A stretch of 5,630 nucleotides of DNA from Candidatus Pacearchaeota archaeon ex4484_31 (GCA_002254805.1 NJDW01000021.1:1-5630), one strand, 5' to 3'. Positions 1 to 5,046 are shown, counted from the first letter of the stretch. The notes: generated by a model not told the origin, from the letters alone. Numbers and translations are program-made.

Positions 1-8
1 TAAAAAGC

Positions 9-16
9 TTTTAAAA
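9..16 (+). promoter_or_regulatory. TATA box of the first ribosomal/RNA polymerase operon
   Basis: TTTTAAAA, preceded by an A-rich stretch that could serve as the TFB recognition element. Its centre lies 25.5 bases before the ATG at 38, the usual archaeal distance from TATA box to transcription start. The mRNA would begin at or next to the start codon. A T-rich tract ending in TTTTTTGCT (26-34) fills the space between. Spacing and sequence are seen directly; promoter activity is inferred. Confidence 0.6.
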
Positions 17-37
17 TCTACTTTCTTTTTTGCTAAG

Positions 38-316
38 ATGGTTTCATTGGTTTTGGTAGGATTCAACAAGTTGGAAGCATCAGAGATCAAAGCTTCGAGA
101 GAAATAATAGAAAGATATCTTGAAAAAATGAAAAAGAAAGCAGATTGTAAAGAGCTCAAAATTAGGTTAAAAATGAAAAAACATAGTAAAAGCTTTATCC
201 ATGAAATAGAAGCAAAGCTTTATGCTGAAAAAATTTTCAATGCTAAAGCGATAGATAGAAACCTTTATAAAGCACTAGACTCAGCACTTTCAAAAATTGT
301 TTCAGAACTAAAATGA
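38..316 (+). CDS. Small HPF/RaiA-like (S30EA fold) protein, putative ribosome hibernation factor
   Basis: A 92-residue basic protein. Its order of elements fits the ribosome hibernation/translation inhibitor fold: an N-terminal strand (residues 2-8), a long helix (about 13-34), two strands (about 38-47 and 53-63), then a C-terminal segment with NAKAIDRNLYKALDSAL (about 68-84). That last segment resembles the family pattern in which a strand is followed by a helix beginning with acidic and aromatic residues. Members bind the 30S decoding region and stabilise idle ribosomes; whether this one does is inference. The start at 38 is chosen from the TATA spacing. The frame has no stop between there and the left edge, so a longer upstream form cannot be excluded. 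The stop overlaps the eL21 start as ATGA. In several archaea the gene before eL21 is instead pus10, which this protein does not resemble. Confidence 0.6.
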   Translation: MVSLVLVGFNKLEASEIKASREIIERYLEKMKKKADCKELKIRLKMKKHSKSFIHEIEAKLYAEKIFNAKAIDRNLYKALDSALSKIVSELK

Positions 317-561
317 AAAAAAGAAAAAGACTTAGGGAAAAAGGAATGGTAAGACTTAGCAAGCTTTTCCAAGAACTTAAGGAAGGAGATAGAGTAATGT
401 TAGTAAGTGTTCCAGGCCAAACAAAGATCCCAAAGCATTTTATAGGCTTAACAGGAACTGTTATAGGTAAAAGCGGAAAAGCCTATATAGTGAAATTTTT
501 AAATGGAAAAGTAGTTAAAAAGTTAACAGTAAGTCCAATACATCTAAAGAAATTAAAATAA
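313..561 (+). CDS. rpl21e: Large ribosomal subunit protein eL21
   Basis: An 82-residue basic protein of the archaeal/eukaryal 50S subunit. Conserved family features are visible in order: the LFQELKEGDRV segment (18-28), the KIPKHFIGLTGTV segment (38-50) matching the family's proline/phenylalanine-rich loop, GKAYIVKFLNGK (55-66) and the closing VSPIHL (73-78). It is somewhat shorter than the usual 95 or so residues because most of the basic arginine-rich N-terminal extension is missing. The ATG overlaps the stop of the preceding gene (ATGA), and there is no Shine-Dalgarno sequence, so translation is probably coupled to the gene upstream. An internal ATG at 346 is possible but would remove the remaining basic N-terminus. 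Confidence 0.93.
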   Translation: MKKRKRLREKGMVRLSKLFQELKEGDRVMLVSVPGQTKIPKHFIGLTGTVIGKSGKAYIVKFLNGKVVKKLTVSPIHLKKLK

Positions 562-589
562 AAAGATAAAAAAATAAAGATAAAAAAAT
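562..589 (+). repeat. Perfect 14-bp tandem duplication running into the rpoF start codon
   Basis: AAAGATAAAAAAAT occurs twice head to tail, at 562-575 and 576-589, filling the gap between the eL21 stop and rpoF. The last two bases of the second copy are the A and T of the rpoF ATG; the first copy continues to ATA instead. It looks like a small duplication of the translation initiation region. It is also the longest intergenic gap inside this operon. Confidence 0.8.
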
Positions 590-902
590 GATAATAAAGA
601 AGAAGCAACCCATTACATTAGCTGAAGTGCTTGAAATACTGAAAAATATAGAAACTGAAAAAGCAAAGGAAATAGTTACTTTTATAAAAAAATTTGTTGA
701 AATAGATGCTGAAAAGGCAAAAAAATTGAAGCAGGAATTGATAGGCTTGAACATAGCACATTTGAAGGAAGAGGACATAGTAAAGCTTATAGATTTTATG
801 CCTCAAGATTCTGCAGATGTTCATAAAATTTTAGCTGGATCAGAAGCAAGCCTAAATAAAGATGAGGTCGAAAAAGTACTGGCTGTGTTTAAGAAAATAT
901 AA
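588..902 (+). CDS. rpoF: DNA-directed RNA polymerase subunit F (Rpo4, Rpb4 homologue)
   Basis: A 104-residue protein of the Rpb4/RpoF family, which with subunit E forms the stalk of archaeal RNA polymerase and helps promoter opening and RNA binding. Visible family features are ITLAEVLEIL near the N-terminus (9-18), a central helical region with repeated acidic and lysine residues (22-60), the diagnostic EEDIVKLIDFMPQDSADVHKI (61-81) and a final helix (90-103). Length is normal. The start is the ATG directly after a 14-bp tandem repeat, with no Shine-Dalgarno sequence. The gene order eL21-rpoF-DUF655 is a conserved archaeal arrangement, which supports the call. Its stop is two bases before the next ATG. 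Confidence 0.93.
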   Translation: MIIKKKQPITLAEVLEILKNIETEKAKEIVTFIKKFVEIDAEKAKKLKQELIGLNIAHLKEEDIVKLIDFMPQDSADVHKILAGSEASLNKDEVEKVLAVFKKI

Positions 903-904
903 AA

Positions 905-1447
905 ATGAAACACCTGAAAGAAGAAAAAGCAATAGTACTAGATTTTTTACCTCATGGGTATCCGTTAGAGGAAAAGAGAATTCCAATAGCTCAAGCTGTA
1001 GGGCTTTCTCATTTTACATTGCTAGAACTTGTTCCAAGGAGAAATGTTAAACTAGAACTTAAAGAAGAAGTTTACATAGGTCCTGAAAAAAGAGATAAAA
1101 TTTATTACATAAAAGGTAGGCTTCCAAAATCAAAGCTGACAGAAACAGCAAAGATACAGCTACAAGATTTTGTTGATAAAATTGTTGAAGAAAGAGAAAA
1201 AGAATTTGTTGAATTTTTGAACAAAGCAGAGGCGATAACAACAAGATTACATCAACTTGAACTGCTTCCAGGGCTTGGTAGAAAGTTCACAAAGGAACTG
1301 CTGGAAGAAAGAGAAAAAAGGCCTTTCAGTTCATTTGAGGATGTTAACAAAAGAATAAAAGGCTTGCCAGACATAAAAAAAATAATTAAAAAAAGACTGC
1401 TAAAAGAATTAACAGAGGAAGTAAAGCATAAACTATTTGTTGCATAA
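905..1447 (+). CDS. DUF655 family putative RNA-binding protein with helix-hairpin-helix
   Basis: A 180-residue archaeal protein of the DUF655 family. The N-terminal part (about 8-75) is a small beta-rich region with VLDFLPHGYP (11-20) and PRRNVKL (44-50), compatible with an OB-like or S1-like nucleic-acid-binding domain. The C-terminal part carries ITTRLHQLELLPGLGRK (111-127), a helix-hairpin-helix with its LPGLG turn, followed by REKRPFSSFEDV (136-147), as in other family members. The biochemical function is not established as far as I know; RNA binding is inferred from the domains. It follows rpoF as in many archaea. There the next gene is commonly rsmA/ksgA (16S dimethyladenosine transferase), which is missing here; uS13 begins one base after the stop. 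Confidence 0.85.
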   Translation: MKHLKEEKAIVLDFLPHGYPLEEKRIPIAQAVGLSHFTLLELVPRRNVKLELKEEVYIGPEKRDKIYYIKGRLPKSKLTETAKIQLQDFVDKIVEEREKEFVEFLNKAEAITTRLHQLELLPGLGRKFTKELLEEREKRPFSSFEDVNKRIKGLPDIKKIIKKRLLKELTEEVKHKLFVA

Positions 1448-1448
1448 A

Positions 1449-1907
1449 ATGAAGAAAACAAAGGAAGAGGAAGTTGTAAGAATTGCAGCTACAGACATTC
1501 CGGCAAGGCTTTCAGTTTATGCAGGTTTAACAAAAATAAAAGGCATATCCTGGAGTGTTTCTAATGCAATATGCAATATTTTGAACATAGAGAAAAATAA
1601 GCGGTTGAAAGAGCTAAGCGAAGAGGAAATAGAAAAGATAGAGAAGTTCTTGAAAAAACCTGAACTTCCTTCATGGCTGATGAACAGAAGAAAGGATAGG
1701 GAAACAGGCGAAGATAAACATTTGATAACAACAGATTTAGAGCTAGCAAAAGAGTTTGATATAAGAAGGTTGAAAAAGATAAAATGTTATAGAGGAGTAA
1801 GACACGCTCTAGGATTGCCTGTAAGAGGACAAAGGACAAGATCACACTTTAGAAAAGGAAAAACAGTTGGAGTGATAAGAAAAAAGGTTGAACAAAAGAA
1901 AAAATGA
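1449..1907 (+). CDS. rps13: Small ribosomal subunit protein uS13
   Basis: A 152-residue protein of the 30S head, which contacts the 50S central protuberance and the P-site tRNA. Seen directly: the N-terminal RIAATDIPARLSVYAGLTKI segment (11-30), the GISWSVSNAIC helix-two-turn-helix region (32-42) and the strongly diagnostic YRGVRHALGLPVRGQRT (114-130) followed by a lysine-rich tail. Length is typical for archaea. The ATG at 1449 is preferred over an in-frame TTG at 1437 because it lies one base after the DUF655 stop and fits the family N-terminus; the TTG would overlap the upstream gene without need. The stop overlaps the uS4 start as ATGA. Confidence 0.96.
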   Translation: MKKTKEEEVVRIAATDIPARLSVYAGLTKIKGISWSVSNAICNILNIEKNKRLKELSEEEIEKIEKFLKKPELPSWLMNRRKDRETGEDKHLITTDLELAKEFDIRRLKKIKCYRGVRHALGLPVRGQRTRSHFRKGKTVGVIRKKVEQKKK

Positions 1908-2344
1908 GACAGCATAAAAGATATAAAAGGCCAAAGAAGCCGTTTGATAAGGCAAGAATAGAGGAAGAGAAGAGACTTATGAAAGAGTATGGGTTGAAAA
2001 ACAAGAGAGAGATCTGGAAGGCAGAAACAAACATTTCAAGGATAAGGGCTCAAGCAAGAAAGCTGATCGTTGAACCAGAAAAACAAGAACAATTTTTGAA
2101 CAAGTTAAGAAAGATCGGACTGATAGATGAAAAGGCAGGATTGAATGAAGTTCTTTCTTTGACAAAGAGAGATTGGTTAGAAAGAAGATTGCAAACAATT
2201 GTTTTTAAAAAAGGACTGGCTAAAACAATAAAGGAAGCAAGGCAACTGATAGTGCATAGAAAAATCATGATAAATGATAAAATAGTAGATGTACCAAGCT
2301 ATGTGGTTAAAAAGGATGAAGAACCTTTGATAAAGAGAAAATGA
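1904..2344 (+). CDS. rps4: Small ribosomal subunit protein uS4 (short form)
   Basis: A 146-residue protein that binds 16S rRNA early in 30S assembly. The N-terminal part has EYGLKNKREIWKAE (28-41), the archaeal uS4 signature. The S4 RNA-binding domain spans about 92-136 and includes LERRLQTIVFKKGLAKT (92-108), ARQLIVHRKIMIN (112-124) and VPSYVV (130-135). It is clearly shorter than the roughly 170-185 residues I expect in archaea: the first few residues are reduced and the acidic C-terminal tail after the S4 domain is nearly absent, ending in PLIKRK. The frame is intact and the ATGA overlap with uS11 fixes the end, so this is natural shortening rather than a frameshift. Confidence 0.94.
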   Translation: MRQHKRYKRPKKPFDKARIEEEKRLMKEYGLKNKREIWKAETNISRIRAQARKLIVEPEKQEQFLNKLRKIGLIDEKAGLNEVLSLTKRDWLERRLQTIVFKKGLAKTIKEARQLIVHRKIMINDKIVDVPSYVVKKDEEPLIKRK

Positions 2345-2745
2345 GCGCAACAAAAGAAAAACAAAGTAGTGGAATAGGAATAGTAAAGATAAAAGCAACA
2401 ACAAATAATACGATTGTTCATATCACAGATTTGGTGGGAAATACAATAGCTAGAGTATCTGGAGGAGAAGTTACAAAGCATGATAGGCTTAAGGCAAATC
2501 CAACTGTAGCTATGTTTGTTGCAAAGAGAGCTGCTGAAAAAGCAAAAGAAGAAGGAATAAATGCTGTTTATGTTTATGTTAGAGGCAAGGGCGGAAAACT
2601 AGCACCAACTCCAGGGCCAGGAGCAAACGCAGCAATAAAAAGTCTTGCAAGAGAAGGTTTAAAAATTTTAAATATTGTTGATGTTACACCTATGCCAAAA
2701 GGCGGACCAAAGCCTAAGGGAGGAAAGAGAGGAAGAAGAGTATAA
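2341..2745 (+). CDS. rps11: Small ribosomal subunit protein uS11
   Basis: A 134-residue protein of the 30S platform, located near the mRNA exit channel and the 3' end of 16S rRNA. Conserved segments are seen in order: NNTIVHITDLVGNTIARVSGG (22-42), AAEKAKEEGI (64-73), VYVRGKGG (78-85), PTPGPGANAAIKSLAREGLKI (89-109), VTPMPKGG (115-122) and the terminal GGKRGRRV (127-134). Length is typical. The usual His-Asp-Gly after the second proline of the VTPxP motif reads Lys-Gly-Gly here, a minor departure. The start overlaps the uS4 stop (ATGA), and one base separates its stop from the rpoD ATG. Confidence 0.96.
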   Translation: MSATKEKQSSGIGIVKIKATTNNTIVHITDLVGNTIARVSGGEVTKHDRLKANPTVAMFVAKRAAEKAKEEGINAVYVYVRGKGGKLAPTPGPGANAAIKSLAREGLKILNIVDVTPMPKGGPKPKGGKRGRRV

Positions 2746-2746
2746 A

Positions 2747-3496
2747 ATGAAGATAAATCTTTTAGAAAAGAAAGAAGAAAAGATAAGCTTTGTTGTTAGA
2801 GACATTCCAGTATGGTTTGCAAATGCTATAAGACGTTCTGTCTCTGAAATACCTGTTTTAGCTATAGATACAGTAGAGTTCTACAAAAACGATTCAGCTT
2901 TGTATGATGAAATACTTGCTCATAGACTTGGTTTGATTCCTTTAAAAGCTACAAGCTACTTAGCTGAAAGGGATAAATGTAGCTGTAAAGGAGCTGGCTG
3001 TAGTAAATGTACTGTTAAGATAAAGTTAAAAGCAAAAGGGCCATGTACTGTTTATGCATCTGAACTGAAAGGAAAAGGTTTTGAGGTAATATACAAAGAT
3101 ATGCCTATCGTGATTCTTGAAAAAGACCAGGAGCTAGAAGCTGTTTGTGAAGCAAGATTAGGAAAGGCAACAGAACATGCAAAGTTTAGTCCTGGCTTGA
3201 TCTGGTATAATTCTTTTCCTTTGATAAAGGAAGTTAGGAAGGCTGAAAAAACAATAAAGGTTGATAAAGAAGAGTTTGAAAAAATAAGAGAAGGAAAAAG
3301 CAAGCTTATTCCAGATTTGTTGAATGAAGCAGTAGAATGCAATGGAAAGTTCTTGAAAATAGAGCCAAGTGAAAAAGACTTCATATTCTTTGTTGAAAGC
3401 TTTGGCCAGTTTACACCAAAAGAAATGTTTATTTTAGCTATCAAAGCCTTACAACAAAACCTGCATGAACTTGAAAAATTTTTAAGAAAAGCTTAG
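2747..3496 (+). CDS. rpoD: DNA-directed RNA polymerase subunit D (Rpo3, Rpb3/AC40 homologue)
   Basis: A 249-residue subunit that heterodimerises with subunit L to form the assembly platform for archaeal RNA polymerase. The alpha-like dimerisation motif is clear: FANAIRRSVSEIPVLAIDTV (24-43) and LAHRLGLIPLK (57-67). The zinc-loop motif CSCKGAGCSKC (78-88) gives four cysteines, followed by KGPCTVYASEL (98-107) and ATEHAKFSPGL (141-151). The region after this, which in many archaea is an inserted ferredoxin-like iron-sulphur domain, has only one cysteine (C198), so no cluster can be bound. The C-terminal helix (223-246) completes the dimerisation domain. The start is the ATG one base after the uS11 stop; an in-frame start further upstream would lie inside uS11. 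Confidence 0.95.
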   Translation: MKINLLEKKEEKISFVVRDIPVWFANAIRRSVSEIPVLAIDTVEFYKNDSALYDEILAHRLGLIPLKATSYLAERDKCSCKGAGCSKCTVKIKLKAKGPCTVYASELKGKGFEVIYKDMPIVILEKDQELEAVCEARLGKATEHAKFSPGLIWYNSFPLIKEVRKAEKTIKVDKEEFEKIREGKSKLIPDLLNEAVECNGKFLKIEPSEKDFIFFVESFGQFTPKEMFILAIKALQQNLHELEKFLRKA

Positions 3497-3501
3497 GAAA
3501 A

Positions 3502-3510
3502 TATTTAAAA
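3502..3510 (+). promoter_or_regulatory. TATA box for the tRNA-Leu / eL18-uL13-uS9 unit
   Basis: TATTTAAAA lies just after the rpoD stop, with purine-rich AGGAAAA before it as a possible TFB element. The TTTAAA centre is 24.5 bases from the first base of the tRNA, so transcription would begin at or very near the mature 5' end. No further TATA-like box separates the tRNA from eL18, so this promoter probably serves the whole downstream unit. Confidence 0.6.
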
Positions 3511-3530
3511 GAAAATTCTTTGCTTTTTAT

Positions 3531-3614
3531 GCGGGAGTGCCGGAGCGGTCAAACGGGCCAGGCTAAGGACCTGGTGCCTTAGTGGCTGCGCAGGTACGAA
3601 TCCTGTCTCCCGCA
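3531..3614 (+). tRNA. tRNA-Leu, anticodon AAG (class II)
   Basis: Cloverleaf of 84 bases. Acceptor stem GCGGGAG (3531-3537) pairs with CTCCCGC (3607-3613), with discriminator A3614 and no encoded CCA. The D stem is CCG/CGG (3540-3542, 3554-3556) with GG in the loop. The anticodon stem CCAGG/CCTGG (3558-3562, 3570-3574) closes the loop CTAAGGA, placing U33 at 3564 and AAG at 3565-3567. A long variable arm with a GCC/GGC stem (3576-3586) makes it class II. The T stem GCAGG/CCTGT closes TACGAAT. A73 and the acceptor sequence fit archaeal leucine tRNA; serine would need G73 and another anticodon. Oddities are A34, A55 where U is near universal, and C10-G25 instead of G10-C25. A tRNA-Leu before this operon is also known in Haloarcula. 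Confidence 0.9.
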
Positions 3615-3625
3615 TCAAAAACAAA

Positions 3626-3988
3626 ATGGGCAAGGTAAGTAAAACAAAGATAAAGGAAAGAGCAAAGAAAAAGAAAGAAAAGCTTGGAAAGCTTATCAGA
3701 AGGCTTGTTAAGGAAAAAAAGCCTTTATGGCTTAAGGTAGCGAGCTATTTAGCAAGACCTAGAAAGAAGAAGATAGAAGTAAATCTAGCTAAGATTGATA
3801 AGTTAGCAAAGCCTAACGAAACAATCCTTGTTCCTGGAAAGGTTCTTGGAAGCGGAAACATAAAGAAGGATGTTAAGGTAGCAGCATTTGAATTTTCAGA
3901 GGAAGCAAGAAGAAAGCTTGGAAATAACGCACTTTCTATTGAAAAGCTTTTGGAATCAAAAGAAAAAAACATAAGATTGATAATCTAA
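3626..3988 (+). CDS. rpl18e: Large ribosomal subunit protein eL18
   Basis: A 120-residue archaeal/eukaryal 50S protein, structurally related to bacterial uL15. The basic N-terminal half includes KPLWLKVASYLARPRKKKIEV (32-52). The diagnostic ETILVPGKVLGSG (65-77) follows, then VKVAAFEFSEEARRKL (83-98) and the short C-terminus ending in IRLII. Length is normal. The ATG lies 11 bases after the tRNA-Leu gene, in an A-rich leader without promoter-like or Shine-Dalgarno sequence. The mRNA 5' end may therefore be made by tRNA 3' processing, leaving an almost leaderless message. The next start (uL13) is one base past the stop. Confidence 0.95.
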   Translation: MGKVSKTKIKERAKKKKEKLGKLIRRLVKEKKPLWLKVASYLARPRKKKIEVNLAKIDKLAKPNETILVPGKVLGSGNIKKDVKVAAFEFSEEARRKLGNNALSIEKLLESKEKNIRLII

Positions 3989-3989
3989 G

Positions 3990-4406
3990 ATGGAAGAAAT
4001 AATAATAGATGCAAAAGACTGCGTGCTTGGAAGATTAGCCAGTTTTATAGCAAAACAAGCTAGAAAAGGTTTTAAAGTAATTGTTTTGAATGCAGGAAAA
4101 GCCATAGTTGTAGGAAAGCCAAAAAAAATCCTTGAAAAATACTTAAGTAGGTTTAGGTTAGGTGGAACCTCTCAGAAAGGTCCTTTTTATTCAAGAACAG
4201 TGATAGGAATATGGAAAAGAGCGGTTAGAGGAATGATAGGTTGGAAAAAGGCATCTGGAAAAAAGGCTTTTAAGCTCATAAAATTTTATGAAGATGTTCC
4301 AAAAGAATACAAAAACAAAGAAACAGTAAATGTTGATCGGTTCAAGAAAAAAGTTACAGATTTTATAACAGTAGAAAAACTAAGCAGATTGATAAGACAA
4401 AAATGA
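3990..4406 (+). CDS. rpl13: Large ribosomal subunit protein uL13
   Basis: A 138-residue protein that binds 23S rRNA and acts early in 50S assembly. Visible family features are IDAKDCVLGRLASFIAKQA (6-24), VIVLNAGKAIVVGKP (30-44), the RTVIGIWKRAVRGMIGWKKA segment (69-88) in the position of the family's RTxxxxxxRAVRGML motif, and KLIKFYEDVP (95-104). Length is typical for archaea. Together with eL18 and uS9 it forms the conserved archaeal trio. Its stop overlaps the uS9 ATG as ATGA, which suggests translational coupling. Confidence 0.95.
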   Translation: MEEIIIDAKDCVLGRLASFIAKQARKGFKVIVLNAGKAIVVGKPKKILEKYLSRFRLGGTSQKGPFYSRTVIGIWKRAVRGMIGWKKASGKKAFKLIKFYEDVPKEYKNKETVNVDRFKKKVTDFITVEKLSRLIRQK

Positions 4407-4813
4407 AAAATGCGATTATTGCAACTGGAAAAAGAAAAACAAGTGTGGCTAGAGCAGTGATAAAGCCAGGAAAAGGAAAAATCATGATAAATAAGAAGCC
4501 GATTTCGCTCTTTAACGAATTCCATCAATTGCTTTTGAAAGAACCGTTGGTTTTAGCGCAGCCAATACTAAAAGATAAACTCAAGCAGGTAGATATAGAA
4601 GTAAATGTTAGGGGCGGAGGAGTTGAAAGCCAGGTTGGAGCAAGCCGTTTGGCCATAGCTAAAGCATTGGTTGAATTTTTTGGCAGCCAGCAACTGAAAA
4701 AAGCTTATCTTAAGTATGATAAAACCTTGCTTGTAGCAGATGTAAGAAGAAAGGAAATGAGAAAATGGGGAATAAGTAAGGCAAGAAAGAAAAGGCAAAA
4801 GAGCTATCGTTAA
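4403..4813 (+). CDS. rps9: Small ribosomal subunit protein uS9
   Basis: A 136-residue 30S head protein whose C-terminal tail reaches the P-site tRNA anticodon loop. Seen directly: ATGKRKTSVARAVIKPGKGK (7-26), INKKPISLF (29-37), VNVRGGGVESQVGASRLAIA (68-87) and the tail DVRRKEMRKWGISKARKKRQ (113-132) ending in QKSYR. That ending matches the eukaryal cytosolic form (QKSYR), whereas many archaeal proteins end in SKR. The glycine-rich loop normally before the tail (GGPGAR-like) is replaced by WGISKAR. The ATG overlaps the uL13 stop. A TATA box for rpoN begins two bases after the stop codon. Confidence 0.96.
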   Translation: MKNAIIATGKRKTSVARAVIKPGKGKIMINKKPISLFNEFHQLLLKEPLVLAQPILKDKLKQVDIEVNVRGGGVESQVGASRLAIAKALVEFFGSQQLKKAYLKYDKTLLVADVRRKEMRKWGISKARKKRQKSYR

Positions 4814-4814
4814 A

Positions 4815-4822
4815 TTTTTAAA
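4815..4822 (+). promoter_or_regulatory. TATA box for rpoN
   Basis: TTTTTAAA begins two bases after the uS9 stop. Its centre is 25.5 bases before the rpoN ATG, the same spacing as at the first operon of the window, so the rpoN transcript is predicted to be leaderless. The box implies rpoN can be transcribed apart from the ribosomal protein genes before it. Confidence 0.55.
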
Positions 4823-4831
4823 CATAAACAC

Positions 4832-4838
4832 TTTTTTT
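4832..4838 (+). terminator. Oligo-T tract, possible terminator for the uS9 operon
   Basis: Seven consecutive T residues sit 18 bases after the uS9 stop. Archaeal RNA polymerase terminates at oligo-U tracts without needing a hairpin, so this could end the eL18-uL13-uS9 transcript. It also lies inside the predicted rpoN promoter, between TATA box and start, where similar T-rich tracts occur at other units here. It may instead be part of the promoter. Confidence 0.35.
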
Positions 4839-4843
4839 GCTTT

Positions 4844-5041
4844 ATGATAATTCCTATAAGGTGTTTTAGCTGTGGCAAGCCAATCGCTCATCTATGGGAA
4901 AAGTACAAGCAGAGAGTTGAAGCTGGAGAAGATCCAAAAAAGGTTCTTGATGAACTTGGTTTAGAGCGTTATTGTTGTAGAGCCATGTTTTTAGGTCATA
5001 TCGATCTTTTACCTCTTGTATCAAAATTTAAGAAATTTTGA
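4844..5041 (+). CDS. rpoN: DNA-directed RNA polymerase subunit N (Rpo10, Rpb10 homologue)
   Basis: A 65-residue zinc-binding subunit that helps hold the D-L platform to the large subunits. The zinc site is complete: C7 and C10 in IRCFSCGKPI (5-14), and the adjacent C44-C45 in RYCCRAMFLGHIDLL (42-56). The central helix (15-40) has the usual WEKY and LDELGLER features. Length is normal. The ATG at 4844 gives the family N-terminus MIIPIRC exactly. In many archaea rpoK, eno and rps2 follow; here the gene ends five bases before the stop of the oppositely oriented RNase P protein gene. Confidence 0.96.
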   Translation: MIIPIRCFSCGKPIAHLWEKYKQRVEAGEDPKKVLDELGLERYCCRAMFLGHIDLLPLVSKFKKF

Positions 5042-5046
5042 AAAAG

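Noticed and set aside
862..1050. A plus-strand open frame overlapping the rpoF/DUF655 junction
   Set aside because: It is an out-of-frame shadow; both flanking genes are recognised and the frame has no motif.
515..1461. Several minus-strand open frames of 60-90 codons (515-778, 618-824, 1059-1244, 1252-1461) opposite rpoF and DUF655
   Set aside because: They are rich in Phe, Leu and Ser, as expected from the complement of lysine-rich genes, and lie wholly opposite confidently identified genes. No family resemblance.
2675..2746. An upstream in-frame start for RNA polymerase D inside uS11
   Set aside because: It adds 24 residues unrelated to the family; the ATG at 2747 gives the expected N-terminus and a one-base gap.
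3052..3444. A 130-codon minus-strand open frame opposite rpoD
   Set aside because: Composition is a shadow of the rpoD frame; rpoD is confirmed by motifs, and no promoter lies upstream on the minus strand.
3563..3569. Reading the tRNA anticodon as GGA (Ser) or TAA (Leu) by shifting the loop
   Set aside because: The 5-bp CCAGG/CCTGG stem is perfect and U33 is present only in the AAG register; A73 also argues against serine.
4568..4891. A 107-codon minus-strand open frame across uS9 and the start of rpoN
   Set aside because: It spans the rpoN promoter and two recognised genes in antisense, with no recognisable motif.
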